This document shows, piece by piece, positions 7,736-16,382 of a stretch of 64,000 bases of DNA. The translations under genes and the position numbers were made by a program. Numbering within the stretch: the stretch's first letter is position 1; each line of letters starts with the position of its first letter. The notes under the pieces are model-generated. The model worked only from the letters and a program-made list of their open reading frames with translations. It was not told the origin of the DNA and searched no databases. The DNA is from Cryptosporangium aurantiacum (GTDB taxonomy: Bacteria; Actinomycetota; Actinomycetes; Mycobacteriales; Cryptosporangiaceae), in the NCBI RefSeq assembly GCF_900143005.1, contig NZ_FRCS01000003.1, forward strand, positions 620,001 through 684,000. The letters are read 5' to 3'.

Positions 7736-7807
7736 GGGCGATTAGCTCAGTGGGAGAGCGCTACCTTGACACGGTAGAGGCCACTGGTTCAATCCCAGTA
7801 TCGCCCA
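7736..7807 (+). tRNA. tRNA-Val(GAC)
   Basis: Acceptor stem GGGCGAT/ATCGCCC, anticodon stem CTACC/GGTAG with loop TTGACAC (anticodon GAC), T loop TTCAATC, discriminator A, and an encoded CCA at 7808-7810. Very similar to tRNA-Val(CAC) at 5.8 kb outside the anticodon arm, but on the opposite strand. Confidence 0.95.
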
Positions 7808-7817
7808 CCACGTTTCA

Positions 7818-7847
7818 CCAGGTCAGAGCCCTAGGGCCCTGGCCTGG
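7818..7847 (+). terminator. Terminator of the tRNA operon
   Basis: A 14-bp stem with one wobble and one mismatch (CCAGGTCAGAGCCC-TA-GGGCCCTGGCCTGG) followed by TTTGCTTTCT, 10 nt after tRNA-Val. The remaining bases to 8156 hold no gene I can support; an SD-like GGAGGG appears just before the next start. Confidence 0.75.
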
Positions 7848-8156
7848 TTTGCTTTCTGGACGCCCTTGTTAGCGGGTTGTCAGCAGACCTGGCCGGGCTG
7901 CTGCGGACGCCAGCGGCATCGGACGAGCTTCGGGACCCTCTCGCGCGCCACCTCCTATCGGCAGACCGGACGCCACCGAGGCCATCTCCCGGAGGAGAAG
8001 TCACGCGGTCAGCCTTCCCGCGGGTGGCGGGATCGCCGCGGTCCGGGCGTCAGCTGCGGGAACAGCTTGCGGGAGTCAACCCCGCCGCCGAGTCGGGACG
8101 TCAGGTTGACGTTTCTCCTACCCTGGCCGACCTACCCGCATCGGAGGGCAGAGCCG

Positions 8157-8720
8157 ATGACTCAGTGGGTGATCCTGGCGGTCGGCGTCGTCCTGTGTTT
8201 CCTGGGCGTCGGCTCTGCGCACGTGATGGTGCTGACCAGCGGATTCGGCGCGTGCTGGCTGCTGGCAGTGGCCGTCGATGTCGATCCGCTTCCCGCATTG
8301 CTGATCGCGCTCTGCGGTGCGCTCCTGCTCTGGCTGCTGGTGTTGCTGCTCGCGATGCTCGTTCCGCGGCGAAGGCCGTTCTCGTCGGCGCAGTGGTGGG
8401 CGCCTTGTTCGGGGCGGTGTTCTTCACGCTGGTCCCGCACGGCGACCTCGGCGTCCTTACCTTCGCGTTCAGCGTGCCGGTCGGGGTACTCACGGGTGTC
8501 CAATTCGCCCGTTACTCCCCCCAGGTGGCTGGTGTGGCTAGCCGCCCTTGCCGGCGCCGGACTCATCCTCAACGCGCGAGGACGCCCCGTCGATGAAGAC
8601 GTTCTTCCTCGCGACGAATCCTTCATCACTTTCTTCGCCCCTATGGGCATCTGGGTCACGGTTGCGCTGCTCGGCTTCGTGACACAACGAGTCCTCATGG
8701 CTCGAAAGGCATCGTCATGA
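8157..8720 (+). CDS. Membrane protein with a compensated frameshift
   Basis: The frame from ATG 8157 (GGAGGG upstream) encodes 187 residues with clear hydrophobic segments at the start (VILAVGVVLCFLGVGSAHV; ALLIALCGALLLWLLVLLLA) and near the end (WLVWLAALAGAGLIL; MGIWVTVALLGF). Between about 8370 and 8520 this frame becomes Ser/Arg/Trp-rich and non-membrane, while a different frame carries AVLVGAVVGALFGAVFF and FAFSVPVGVLTGVQFARYSPQ, which look like the missing membrane segments. Two opposite 1-nt indels, the second beside a run of six C (8517-8522), would explain this. Either a sequencing error or a real, compensated lesion. Family not recognised; possibly a NfeD- or DUF-type small membrane protein. 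Confidence 0.55.
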   Translation: MTQWVILAVGVVLCFLGVGSAHVMVLTSGFGACWLLAVAVDVDPLPALLIALCGALLLWLLVLLLAMLVPRRRPFSSAQWWAPCSGRCSSRWSRTATSASLPSRSACRSGYSRVSNSPVTPPRWLVWLAALAGAGLILNARGRPVDEDVLPRDESFITFFAPMGIWVTVALLGFVTQRVLMARKASS

Positions 8721-8928
8721 CCTCCGTCGGCCACGATCGGGCATCGGCGTTTGGTCAGGTCGTCACGGCGCCCGCTCATCGTCAGCGTCAATTCCGGGCA
8801 CGACGATGAGTCGAGCGTAGGGTCTCTAGCGGCAGCCGATGTTCGGTCATTTACGGGGTACGAGGGAGCCGGGCGTGCAAGCCTCGTGACATTCCCTGTC
8901 GATTCCGAGGTAGGTCTAGGGGCGCCGT

Positions 8929-10146
8929 GTGACGATGGCCGGTGAGCGGCCCGGTCCGGGCGAGGACATGTTCGACGCTCTGCTGCATGCCTCGCACCAG
9001 TGTCATCCCGAAGACCTGCCCACCCTTGTCGGCGCGCACGCGGGCCCGGTCGGGCTCCGCGATCCGGTCATCTACCTGGTCGATCTCGAACAGGACCAGT
9101 TGGTGTGGCTGGCCCCTCGGAAACCGTCCGGTCCCCCGCCCGAGGTGCGGCTGTCGGTGGATACCAGTGTCGCCGGTTCCGCGTTCACCGACCTGGAAGT
9201 CCGGATCACTCCGGCGCCGGGCGGGCACTGGCTGTGGGTCACGCTCCTGGACGGGACCGAGCGGCTCGGTGTACTGCGGCTGAGTATCGAGGAGCCCGAC
9301 GAGACGACGGTGCGGCGCGCCCGCCGGCTGGCTTCCCTCGTGGCTCTGATGCTGATCTCCAAGCGTGCGCACAGCGACGCCTATCGGCGTCTCGCGCGGG
9401 TGCGCGACATGTCCGCCTCCGCCGAGATCCAATGGTCGCTGCTTCCACCCGGGACATTCGCGACCGAAGCGGTGGTCGTCGCAGGCATGGTCGAACCGGC
9501 CTACGAGGTCGGCGGAGACCTCTTCGACTACTCGATGAACGGCGCAGTTCTGCACGCCGCGGTCTTCGACGCGGCGGGCCACGACCTGTCCTCTGCCGTG
9601 CTGGCCAGTCTGACCGTCGGCGGATACCGCAATGCCCGCCGCCGCAACCTCGGTCTGGCCGAGACCGCAGCCGAGATCGACGCCACGATCCATGCACAGT
9701 TCGGCACCGGGAAGCTCGTGACCGGCGTCCTGGCGCAGTTGGAGACGCAGACCGGCGAACTGCAGTGGACCCTGGCCGGTCACCCGCCGCCGATCCTCGT
9801 GCGCGACCACAGCCTCCACCAGGTCCTGGAGTGCCCGACAGGGCTTCCTCTCGGCATCGGCCTCGAGCGCGACCGGCCGGTCTGCCATGCCCAGCTACAG
9901 CCCGGGGATCGGATCCTGCTCTATACCGACGGGCTGACCGAAGCCCGGGACGCCGACGGCGCGTTCTTCGGGCTCGACCGGCTCGTGGACTTCCTCGTCA
10001 CGCACGACAAACGCGGCCACACCGCACCAGAAACCCTGCGTCAACTCGTCCGGGCCCTGCTCGACCACCACGGCGACCGCCTCCGCGACGACGCCGGTCT
10101 CCTGCTCGTCGAATGGCGCCACGACCCGCGCCTGAGCCAACCCTGA
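8929..10146 (+). CDS. PP2C-family (SpoIIE-type) serine/threonine phosphatase
   Basis: A 405-residue protein phosphatase of the RsbU/SpoIIE type. Residues 1-145 look like a GAF-like sensor; 165-400 form the phosphatase with metal ligands in GGDLFDY (D197), FDAAGHD (D214), YTDGLTE (D334) and RDDAGLLL (D388), plus the conserved AGHPPPIL at 283-290. These enzymes dephosphorylate STAS-domain anti-sigma-factor antagonists in partner-switching cascades. The only STAS protein nearby is encoded at 10.9-10.6 kb, a likely substrate. GTG 8929 is given; ATG 8935 is an alternative two codons in. No kinase (RsbW-like) gene is in the window. Confidence 0.85.
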   Translation: MTMAGERPGPGEDMFDALLHASHQCHPEDLPTLVGAHAGPVGLRDPVIYLVDLEQDQLVWLAPRKPSGPPPEVRLSVDTSVAGSAFTDLEVRITPAPGGHWLWVTLLDGTERLGVLRLSIEEPDETTVRRARRLASLVALMLISKRAHSDAYRRLARVRDMSASAEIQWSLLPPGTFATEAVVVAGMVEPAYEVGGDLFDYSMNGAVLHAAVFDAAGHDLSSAVLASLTVGGYRNARRRNLGLAETAAEIDATIHAQFGTGKLVTGVLAQLETQTGELQWTLAGHPPPILVRDHSLHQVLECPTGLPLGIGLERDRPVCHAQLQPGDRILLYTDGLTEARDADGAFFGLDRLVDFLVTHDKRGHTAPETLRQLVRALLDHHGDRLRDDAGLLLVEWRHDPRLSQP

Positions 10147-10241
10147 CGCGGAACCGGGCGGTCAATGAGGATCGCTGGGTGTAGCCCGAGCCTCACCGGC
10201 TACCCGGTGCTCGTCCCCGATCACCGTCCGAGAGGAGCACC

Positions 10242-10514
10242 GTGGCTTCCAACAGCGGCGTCCGTGTCACCGACAACAGCATCAAGATCCGGCAGGTCAG
10301 CCATTACCAGTTCAGCTTCGTCGCCGGCAGCAACACCGAGGCCGGCGTCTGGACCTTGCAACTGGTCTGCGACGAAGGCGCCTGGGAGGAAGTCCTCTCC
10401 CTGACCGCCGACGATGCCGACAACCTGCAAGATGTCCTCAAGCACCAAGACACCGTCTACTACGACGTCGAACGCCGCGTTCTCATGTTCGGCGTCGCGA
10501 AGCCCGGCAGTTAG
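10242..10514 (+). CDS. Unrecognised 90-residue protein
   Basis: GTG 10242 follows a good ribosome-binding site (GAGAGGAG, 4-5 nt spacer). The 90-residue product is acidic, soluble and beta-rich in appearance (IKIRQVSHYQFSFVAG, TLQLVCDEGAWEEVLSL) with two Trp and a C-terminal DTVYYDVERRVLMFG strand. I do not recognise a family. It lies between the PP2C phosphatase and the convergent STAS gene; its position suggests a role in the same partner-switching circuit, but that is inference. Confidence 0.65.
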   Translation: MASNSGVRVTDNSIKIRQVSHYQFSFVAGSNTEAGVWTLQLVCDEGAWEEVLSLTADDADNLQDVLKHQDTVYYDVERRVLMFGVAKPGS

Positions 10515-10578
10515 GACGCTTCCACCGGTCGCCGGCCGCCCAGCGAGCCGGCGGCCGATGGAGTCCGCCGGGCGCTGC

Positions 10579-10908
10579 TCAACGGTCGGTGATCTCGATG
10601 ACCTGGTCCAGGCCGGTCAGCTCCATCGGCCTGCGGACCGCGAACGGAGGCGCGACCACCCGCAGCCATCCGCCGCGTTCGCCGGTCCGGCGATGTAACC
10701 CGACGAGTTGCCCGAGGCAAGACGAGTCGCAGAACGTCAGCGCGGCGGCGTCGATGATGATGTTGCGGTACCCCTCATCAAGGACCGCATCCAGCTCAGC
10801 CACCAGCGAGCCATCGACCAAGGCATCCCAATCACCGGTCAGCGTGGCCGTCACGGTTTCGCCGTCGGAATGCCGCCGCACCGAGTGGGTGAACTCCTGC
10901 CCGATCAT
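10579..10908 (-). CDS. STAS-domain anti-anti-sigma factor
   Basis: A 109-residue single STAS domain: an N-terminal strand TATLTGDWDALV (20-31), helix AELDAVLD, then IIIDAAALTFCDSSCLGQLVGLHRR (50-74). The D61-S62-S63 motif is the phosphorylation site equivalent of SpoIIAA/RsbV, with Ser63 the likely acceptor; the usual following Gly is Cys. STAS antagonists free a sigma factor by binding its anti-sigma kinase when unphosphorylated. ATG 10908 is preferred (GAGGG 7 nt upstream) over TTG 10914. Convergent with the 90-residue gene and downstream of the PP2C phosphatase gene. Confidence 0.8.
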   Translation of the reverse strand: MIGQEFTHSVRRHSDGETVTATLTGDWDALVDGSLVAELDAVLDEGYRNIIIDAAALTFCDSSCLGQLVGLHRRTGERGGWLRVVAPPFAVRRPMELTGLDQVIEITDR

Positions 10909-11368
10909 GAACAAACCCTCGCCCGCTTGCGCGCTGCCTAAACCTGTACGGCGCCGCTAGTGTCAGGCTGGCACGCTCCGCCCCGGATCAGCGAGGTGCT
11001 CTGCCGAAGACTCCTCGGGGGCAGTCCGAGCCGAACGTCCGGCCCTGCGCGCCTCGGCCGACAAGCGAGACAGGTCGATATGGCCCGGCATGAATTTCGG
11101 TGCGTCGATTCAAGATGCAAATTCGGCCGGTCGATTGCGGAGTCACCGCGCGCTACACAATAGACCTGATAGGCCGTTCGCGCACGTGAACCGGGGCAAC
11201 CGATTCGCCCCTACTCCCAGCCTGCGCAATGAATGAGCGCCGACCTTGTCCAATGAGGAATTCAAACGTTGCGGCTGGATCGTTTAAGACCGACCTCCCA
11301 GGACATCACTACACCACCGCACAGAAAACAGATCAGCCCTGCACAGGTTGATCGAAAGGAGAATATCG
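10909..11368. other. Divergent intergenic region
   Basis: A 460-bp gap between the STAS gene (minus) and the first PRC/DUF2382 gene (plus). It is less GC-rich than its surroundings near 11100-11340. The STAS side has GTTTAG followed 13 nt later by GGGCGA, and the plus side has GTTTAA near 11283; both faintly resemble SigB-type -35 elements but lack convincing -10 partners. No gene, tRNA or hairpin of note was seen. Confidence 0.4.
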
Positions 11369-12151
11369 ATGCTGACTCAGCAGCAGATTCCCGCTCTTGT
11401 CGATGCGACTGCCTACGATTCCACGGGCGACAAGATTGGCGCGATCAAGCAGGTTTACCTCGACGACAGAACCGAGGAGCCCCAATTCGCGACCGTCCAC
11501 ACCGGCCTGCTCGGAATGAAGGAGACCTTCGTTCCGCTCGCCGGCGCCGAACTGCGGGGTGACCGCGTCGTCGTCCCGGTCGACAAGGCTCAGGTCAAGG
11601 ACGCACCTAGCATCGACCCCGACCGCGACGACGGTGGTCTTACACCTGGGCAGGCCGCGGAGCTCTACCGGCACTACCGGCTGCCCGCCCAATCCGGCGG
11701 TACCCACGACGATTATGCGACCGACGACGACGCGACCCCTGGCCGCGGCACGGACGCAGGCCGCCACAGTGACCGCGACGACGACGCGATGACCCGCTCC
11801 GAGGAGCGCGTCAACGTCGGAACCGAGACCCACGAGGCCGGACGCGCCCGCCTGCGCAAGTACGTCGTCACCGAGCAGGTCCAGCAGACCGTTCCCGTCA
11901 CGCGCGAAGAGGTCCGCATCGAGCGCGAGCCGATCACCGAGGCCAACCGCGGCCCGGCGTTCTCCGGCCCCGACATCAGCGAAGCCGAACACGAGGTCAC
12001 GCTGCACGCCGAGAAGCCGGTCGTCGAGAAGGAAGCCGTCCCGGTCGAGCGGGTCCGTCTGGGCACCGAGACCGTCACCGAGCAGAAGACGGTCGACAGC
12101 ACCGTCCGCAAGGAGAAGATCGACACCGACGGAATCGACGAGCGCCGCTGA
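11369..12151 (+). CDS. PRC-barrel / DUF2382 stress protein, copy 1
   Basis: A 260-residue soluble protein. Residues about 1-80 form a PRC-barrel domain (TAYDSTGDKIGAIKQVYLDD, then FATVHTGLLGMKETFVPL and VVVPVDKAQVKDAP); an acidic linker follows (105-140); residues about 143-255 are DUF2382 (YsnF/AvaK type), with the repeated pattern RLRKYVVTEQVQ, VPVTREEVRIEREPI and HAEKPVVEKEAVPVERVRL. YsnF is a general stress protein in Bacillus; the biochemical role is unknown. ATG 11369 has the best site (AAAGGAG, 8 nt). Two paralogues are encoded at 42.6-43.4 and 43.7-44.5 kb. A single-gene unit with its own terminator. Confidence 0.85.
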   Translation: MLTQQQIPALVDATAYDSTGDKIGAIKQVYLDDRTEEPQFATVHTGLLGMKETFVPLAGAELRGDRVVVPVDKAQVKDAPSIDPDRDDGGLTPGQAAELYRHYRLPAQSGGTHDDYATDDDATPGRGTDAGRHSDRDDDAMTRSEERVNVGTETHEAGRARLRKYVVTEQVQQTVPVTREEVRIEREPITEANRGPAFSGPDISEAEHEVTLHAEKPVVEKEAVPVERVRLGTETVTEQKTVDSTVRKEKIDTDGIDERR

Positions 12152-12167
12152 CGCGCACGTCCGCTCC

Positions 12168-12211
12168 GAGGCGGCAGGCCCTTCGACCAGGGGCCTGCCG
12201 CCTCCCTTTTT
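12168..12211 (+). terminator. Strong intrinsic terminator
   Basis: A 14-bp stem (GAGGCGGCAGGCCC, 12168-12181, pairing with 12191-12204) followed by CCTTTTTG, 16 nt past the DUF2382 gene stop. On the other strand it lies beyond the DUF4097 lipoprotein gene and may serve it too. Confidence 0.88.
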
Positions 12212-12239
12212 GTTGGCGGCTACCGTCCGTCCTCGCCGG

Positions 12240-12965
12240 TCAGGCCGGTTCGACGGTCACGTTCCCACCGCGCGAGCGCACCGTGACCCGGTGGTGCGAC
12301 GAACTGCTCTCCACCACCCGCACCGACGCCTTTCCGCCGTCCGTCGAGGCGTCCACCGCGTACGCACCGGAGGGGAGTTGCACCGTCACGGCACCGCCGC
12401 CACTGTCCAGGTCGACCCTGCCCGGGACCGTCGTGCAGCGCAGCCGGATCGCCCCACCGTCCGTCGTCGCGCGGACGGCCGACGCTTCGACCCCGTCCGC
12501 GGCGAGCCGGCCGCCGTCGGTCCGCGCGGCCAGCGCCACGATCGGCGCGGTCAGCGTCACGTCGCCGCCGCCGCTGCTCAGCTGTGCCGCGACCGCTGCC
12601 GGCACCTCGATCCGGTAGTTCACGCCGCAGTTGCCGGACACGTCGTCGCAGCCTGATTCGAGCGTCAGCGTGCCACCGTCGACCGCATGCCGTGGGCTGG
12701 GCTTGTCTCCGGTGTACCGCATCGTCTCGGTGATCCGGAGCGTGCCGTCCGCGGCCGGAGCGACCTCGATGTCGCCGCCGCCGCTGTCGACCTCCAGCGT
12801 CGTCACGGTTTCGGTGGCCTCGTACGACTCCGTCGCGGTCCGGGTGCCGGAGTCGCACGCCGTCAGCGTGGTGAGGGCGGCGACGGCCGCGATCACCGCG
12901 GTGGCCCGGGAGCGAACGAGACTGCTACCCCTCACGAAGTGCCTCTCGAGAATCGATGCGGTCAT
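12240..12965 (-). CDS. DUF4097-type beta-helix lipoprotein
   Basis: A 241-residue exported lipoprotein: Arg-rich start, hydrophobic segment (about 20-34) and lipobox LTAC. The mature part is built of repeated short strands with Gly/Asp turns (VDSGGGDIEVAPA, SSGGGDVTLTAP, TTDGGAIRLRC, DSGGGAVTVQLPSG, STDGGKASVRV, RSRGGNVTVEP), the DUF4097 pattern of a right-handed beta solenoid. Function unknown; such proteins are often next to envelope regulators. The ATG at 12965 overlaps the upstream stop (ATGA), so it is the last gene of the minus-strand run from 19 kb. A second, cytosolic DUF4097 protein is encoded at 45.8 kb. Confidence 0.8.
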   Translation of the reverse strand: MTASILERHFVRGSSLVRSRATAVIAAVAALTTLTACDSGTRTATESYEATETVTTLEVDSGGGDIEVAPAADGTLRITETMRYTGDKPSPRHAVDGGTLTLESGCDDVSGNCGVNYRIEVPAAVAAQLSSGGGDVTLTAPIVALAARTDGGRLAADGVEASAVRATTDGGAIRLRCTTVPGRVDLDSGGGAVTVQLPSGAYAVDASTDGGKASVRVVESSSSHHRVTVRSRGGNVTVEPA

Positions 12966-14353
12966 GGCAGGAGAAGCCCCCAGTACAGGGCCCATGGAAC
13001 GAACAGGCCGCCGCCGGCGAGCAGGACGCCGAGCCGCACCCGGTCCTTTCCGGCCGTGCGCCAGGTGTAGGCGGTGATCGCGGCAGCAACCACCGTGACC
13101 AGCGCCCCGAGCTGCAGTCCGAGCCACAGGACGGGACGCCCGGCGAACGTCGGCCCGGGGTAGATCCCCCGCCAGTCGGCGCCGTCCAGCACGGTCACGA
13201 AGTAGACGACGAAGCCGATGACGGTCAGCGGCCCGGTCACCGCGAGGACGCGAGCCGCACGGCCGACCGGAACACCTGCGCGCCGGATCCGGCGGACGGC
13301 GGCGACGATCGGGTAGGACAGGAAGGCGAACAGCAACAGGCCCAGCGCGGTGAGCTGCGCGTTCCACGATTCCCACCACTGGGTGTCGGACAGTGGGACG
13401 CTGGTGCGCTCCTGGACCGGCGTCGGACCGGACTCTCCAGTGGGCGGAGTGGCGCCGGTGACTGCCCGCACCCAGGTACCGACCGCGTCGGCGTACCCCG
13501 CGACCAGGGTTTCGGTGGTGTCGCCGGTGTCGTCGAGGACGCGCAGCGTATGACCGGCGTCGGGAAGAAAACGCAGCGTCAGCGGAGCCCGCACGGTCTC
13601 GCGGAGAATCGCTGCACTCTCCGCGGCGGGCACCTGCGTGTCCGTCGTGCCGTACACGGCCAGCACCGGCCGGGTCAGCGCAGCGAGGGCGGGCACCGGG
13701 TCGTGGCCGGACTCGGCGAACATGCCGGCGTCGTCGGCCACCCGGTAGGTCCGGTCCGAGAGCGTGCGGGCCAGCGAGCCGCTGACGTCGGCGTTCGCCA
13801 GCTTGTTGCGCATGTTCCAGGTCTGAGTGCGGATCGGCGAGAGGCCCGACGCCGACGCGAGAATCACGAAGGCGACGTCGTCCGTCTGCTCGGCGGCCAG
13901 CGGCACCACCCAACCGCCCTCGCTGATTCCCCACATGCCGACCTGCGCCGGGTCGACACCCTCCTGGGTACGCAGGGTCGCCAGTGCGCGTAGGGCGTCG
14001 TCAGCGAGCAACGAGTAGTCCGGGGCGTCCAGCTGACGCTTGTCGTAGGTCAGCACCGCGATGCCCGTCCGAGCGAAAGCGAGGGCCTCGGCCCGAACCG
14101 AGTCCTGCTTGCTGTTGCCGGACCCGTGCACCAATACCAGGCCGGGGAGCGGACCGGTTGCCCGACGGGGGGCGTAGATCGTCGCGCCGAGGCGCGTGCC
14201 GTCCGAGGCGGTCACGGTCACCGATGTCGCGGTCAGGTCGACGGGGTTCTCGTCCGCTCGGGCCGGAGCGGCGAGGGTCACGGCGGCCACGAGGAGGGCG
14301 GCGGCGACGGCGAGCCCGGCGACGAACCGCCGGATGAGGTGCTGTGGGGTCAC
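12962..14353 (-). CDS. Alpha/beta hydrolase with C-terminal membrane segments
   Basis: About 463 residues: signal-like hydrophobic segment (10-30, ending APARA), an alpha/beta hydrolase domain (40-310) with nucleophile elbow GISEGG (Ser144), acid YGTTDTQ (Asp238) and DAGH (His268), then three to four hydrophobic segments in the last 130 residues (LTALGLLLFAFLSYPIVAAV, VLAVTGPLTVIGFVVYFV, LGLQLGALVTVVAAAITAY, LGVLLAGGGLFVPWALYWG). The catalytic domain should face outside, anchored by the tail. Substrate unknown; the closest type is dienelactone/prolyl-oligopeptidase-like. The start is uncertain (GTG 14353 or 14359; no clear ribosome-binding site). It follows the response-regulator gene by 82 bp. 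Confidence 0.75.
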   Translation of the reverse strand: MTPQHLIRRFVAGLAVAAALLVAAVTLAAPARADENPVDLTATSVTVTASDGTRLGATIYAPRRATGPLPGLVLVHGSGNSKQDSVRAEALAFARTGIAVLTYDKRQLDAPDYSLLADDALRALATLRTQEGVDPAQVGMWGISEGGWVVPLAAEQTDDVAFVILASASGLSPIRTQTWNMRNKLANADVSGSLARTLSDRTYRVADDAGMFAESGHDPVPALAALTRPVLAVYGTTDTQVPAAESAAILRETVRAPLTLRFLPDAGHTLRVLDDTGDTTETLVAGYADAVGTWVRAVTGATPPTGESGPTPVQERTSVPLSDTQWWESWNAQLTALGLLLFAFLSYPIVAAVRRIRRAGVPVGRAARVLAVTGPLTVIGFVVYFVTVLDGADWRGIYPGPTFAGRPVLWLGLQLGALVTVVAAAITAYTWRTAGKDRVRLGVLLAGGGLFVPWALYWGLLLP

Positions 14354-14435
14354 CTCCACAGTGTCGGCAGCGACGCGTGCGCGGACATCGCCGTCGCGAG
14401 CGGACTCCCGCTCCCCCGCGCGAGCGGATCTCGTC

Positions 14436-15131
14436 TCACTCTCGCGAGGGAGGCCGCGCCCCGAGGGCCCCCCGCGTCGGCTGCCCGCCCGCGACGATGA
14501 GCCCCGATTCGTAGGCCGCCACCACCGCCTGCGCCCGGTCCCGCAGACCCAGTTTGGCCAGAACGCTGCTGACGTGAGTCTTGACGGTGTGGTCGCTGAC
14601 CACGAGTTCGGCGGCGATCTCCGGATTGGACAATCCCCGACCGAGCAGCCACAACGTCTCACGCTCCCGGGCGGTCAACCGGTCGAGGCCGATCGGCGCC
14701 GCGGCGGTCCGCCCCCGGACCATCGTGTCGATCAGCCGCGTCGTCACGGCCGGGGCGAGGAGCGACTCACCGGCGGCGACGATCCGGACCGCATCGATCA
14801 GTTCCTTGCGGCGGACGTCCTTGAGCAGGAACCCGCTCGCTCCGGCGCGCAGCGCCCCGTACACGTAGTCGTCCTGATCGAACGTGGTCAGCATGAGAAC
14901 ACGGGTCGGTGACTCCGCGGTGACGATGCGGGTGGCCTCGATGCCGTCCATGCCGGGCATCCGGACGTCGAGCAGCAGCACGTCCGGCTGGTGCGCGCGG
15001 ACCGCCTCGACCGCTTCCGCCCCGTCGGCGGCCTCGGCCACCACGTCGATGTCGGACTCCGCGGCGAGAATCGTCACGAACGCACCGCGGACCAGGTCCT
15101 GGTCGTCGGCCACCACCAACCGAAGCGTCAC
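14436..15131 (-). CDS. NarL/FixJ-family response regulator
   Basis: A 231-residue regulator: receiver domain (1-120) with acidic pocket ADDQD, phospho-acceptor Asp55 (LLLDVRMPG), TTFD and Lys in FLLKDV; LuxR-type HTH at about 165-228 (LTARERETLWLLGRGLSNPEIAAEL, DHTVKTHVSSVLAKL). GTG 15131 overlaps the kinase stop as GTGA. With the kinase upstream it forms a two-component pair that probably controls the neighbouring envelope genes (hydrolase, lipoprotein, M48 protease); that target assignment is inferred from synteny. Confidence 0.9.
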   Translation of the reverse strand: MTLRLVVADDQDLVRGAFVTILAAESDIDVVAEAADGAEAVEAVRAHQPDVLLLDVRMPGMDGIEATRIVTAESPTRVLMLTTFDQDDYVYGALRAGASGFLLKDVRRKELIDAVRIVAAGESLLAPAVTTRLIDTMVRGRTAAAPIGLDRLTARERETLWLLGRGLSNPEIAAELVVSDHTVKTHVSSVLAKLGLRDRAQAVVAAYESGLIVAGGQPTRGALGARPPSRE

Positions 15132-16348
15132 TGCGTCATCTCCGTCTCCCGTCCGGGTAACCGCGCCGACACCGTGTAGCCCCGTCCGTGCGGTGTCGGA
15201 CCTGCTTGCGCCGAGCCGCCGCACCCCGAGGCCCGCTGCGTGATCCCGGCGAGCCCTCGGCCGCCGGTGCCACCGGTGTCGCCTTGCCCGTCGTCGGTGA
15301 CGGTGAGGAACAGGTCGCCCTCCCGCCAGTCCAAGCTGACCGTGGCCGTCGACGCGCGCGCGTGCTTGACCACGTTCGTCAACGCCTCCTGGACGATCCG
15401 GTACGCCGCGACCTCCGCCTCGGCGGTCAACGTTCCTCCGGTGCCGGACTCGCGTACGGTCGCCGCCACGCCGCCGGAGCGGGACACGCGCTCGACCAGC
15501 TCCGGGACGCCGGCAAGGCTCGCCTGCGGCGGACGGGTGCGTGACTGCGCGCCCTCGTCGAGCACGCCGAGAATCCCGCGCAGCTGCACCATCGCGTCGC
15601 GACCGGCGGAGGCGATCGCGTCGAACGCGGCCTCGGTCCGCTCGGGGCCCTGCCGGATCGTCACCGGGCCCGCTTCGGCCTGCGCGATCATGACGGCGAC
15701 CGCGTGACCGAGGATGTCGTGCATGTCGCGGGCGATGCGGGAACGCTCCCGTTCGGCTTCCAGCTCACGTTCCCGCTGCAAATGGAGGGCGCGCTCCTGC
15801 AGGGCGTCCACGTGCGCGCGGCGAGCCGCCCAGGCGCGGCCGAGCGCGTAGGCGGTTGTCCACAGCAGGGTTCCGCGCACGGCGGTGTCGAGAGATCCGG
15901 TGAGGATCGAGGCGCCGCACGCGATGACGACGATCGCGGTGATCCGCTGCCAGCGGCGGGCGTAGGCGGCCACCGCGAACATCGCGACCAGCGGCCCGTA
16001 CCAGACCGGCTGGCGCGGGCCGTCCGGAAAGAACGAGTACGTCGCGGCGGCCAGCTCGGTGACCATCAGCACGACGAACGGTGCCCGGCGGAGCCAGAGC
16101 ACGGGTAGCGAGACACCCAGCACCGGCAGGTAGATCAGCCACGACCATTGAGGACCACCCGGTCGCTCGTCGGAGACGAACGGGGCGAGCTGCGCCGCCA
16201 GCACCAGCAGCGCGACCGCACCGTCGGCCACCGGCACCGGTGTCCTCCGCAGCCACCGCCCGGCTGCAACGCGCAGCCGATCGGCGCCTCTCCACATGCC
16301 CCGGGACGCTAGCGAACGGAACGGACGATCGATACGCCTACCGGACAT
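15128..16348 (-). CDS. Histidine kinase, NarL-partner (HisKA_3) type
   Basis: A 406-residue kinase with an N-terminal membrane sensor of about five hydrophobic segments (43-58, 70-85, 90-106, 117-131, 135-170), a coiled linker, HisKA_3 dimerisation helix with His210 (IARDMHDILGHAV), and a HATPase_c domain (about 315-400) with N box QEALTNVVKHA and G box DDGQGD. There is no large extracellular domain, so it likely senses membrane state. ATG 16348 is given; ATG 16297 (residue 18) is an alternative. It begins 34 bp after the M48 gene stop on the same strand. Confidence 0.9.
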   Translation of the reverse strand: MSGRRIDRPFRSLASRGMWRGADRLRVAAGRWLRRTPVPVADGAVALLVLAAQLAPFVSDERPGGPQWSWLIYLPVLGVSLPVLWLRRAPFVVLMVTELAAATYSFFPDGPRQPVWYGPLVAMFAVAAYARRWQRITAIVVIACGASILTGSLDTAVRGTLLWTTAYALGRAWAARRAHVDALQERALHLQRERELEAERERSRIARDMHDILGHAVAVMIAQAEAGPVTIRQGPERTEAAFDAIASAGRDAMVQLRGILGVLDEGAQSRTRPPQASLAGVPELVERVSRSGGVAATVRESGTGGTLTAEAEVAAYRIVQEALTNVVKHARASTATVSLDWREGDLFLTVTDDGQGDTGGTGGRGLAGITQRASGCGGSAQAGPTPHGRGYTVSARLPGRETEMTQ

Positions 16349-16382
16349 CCAGGCGGAGAGGCAGTCGTGCTACCGGCGCGCC

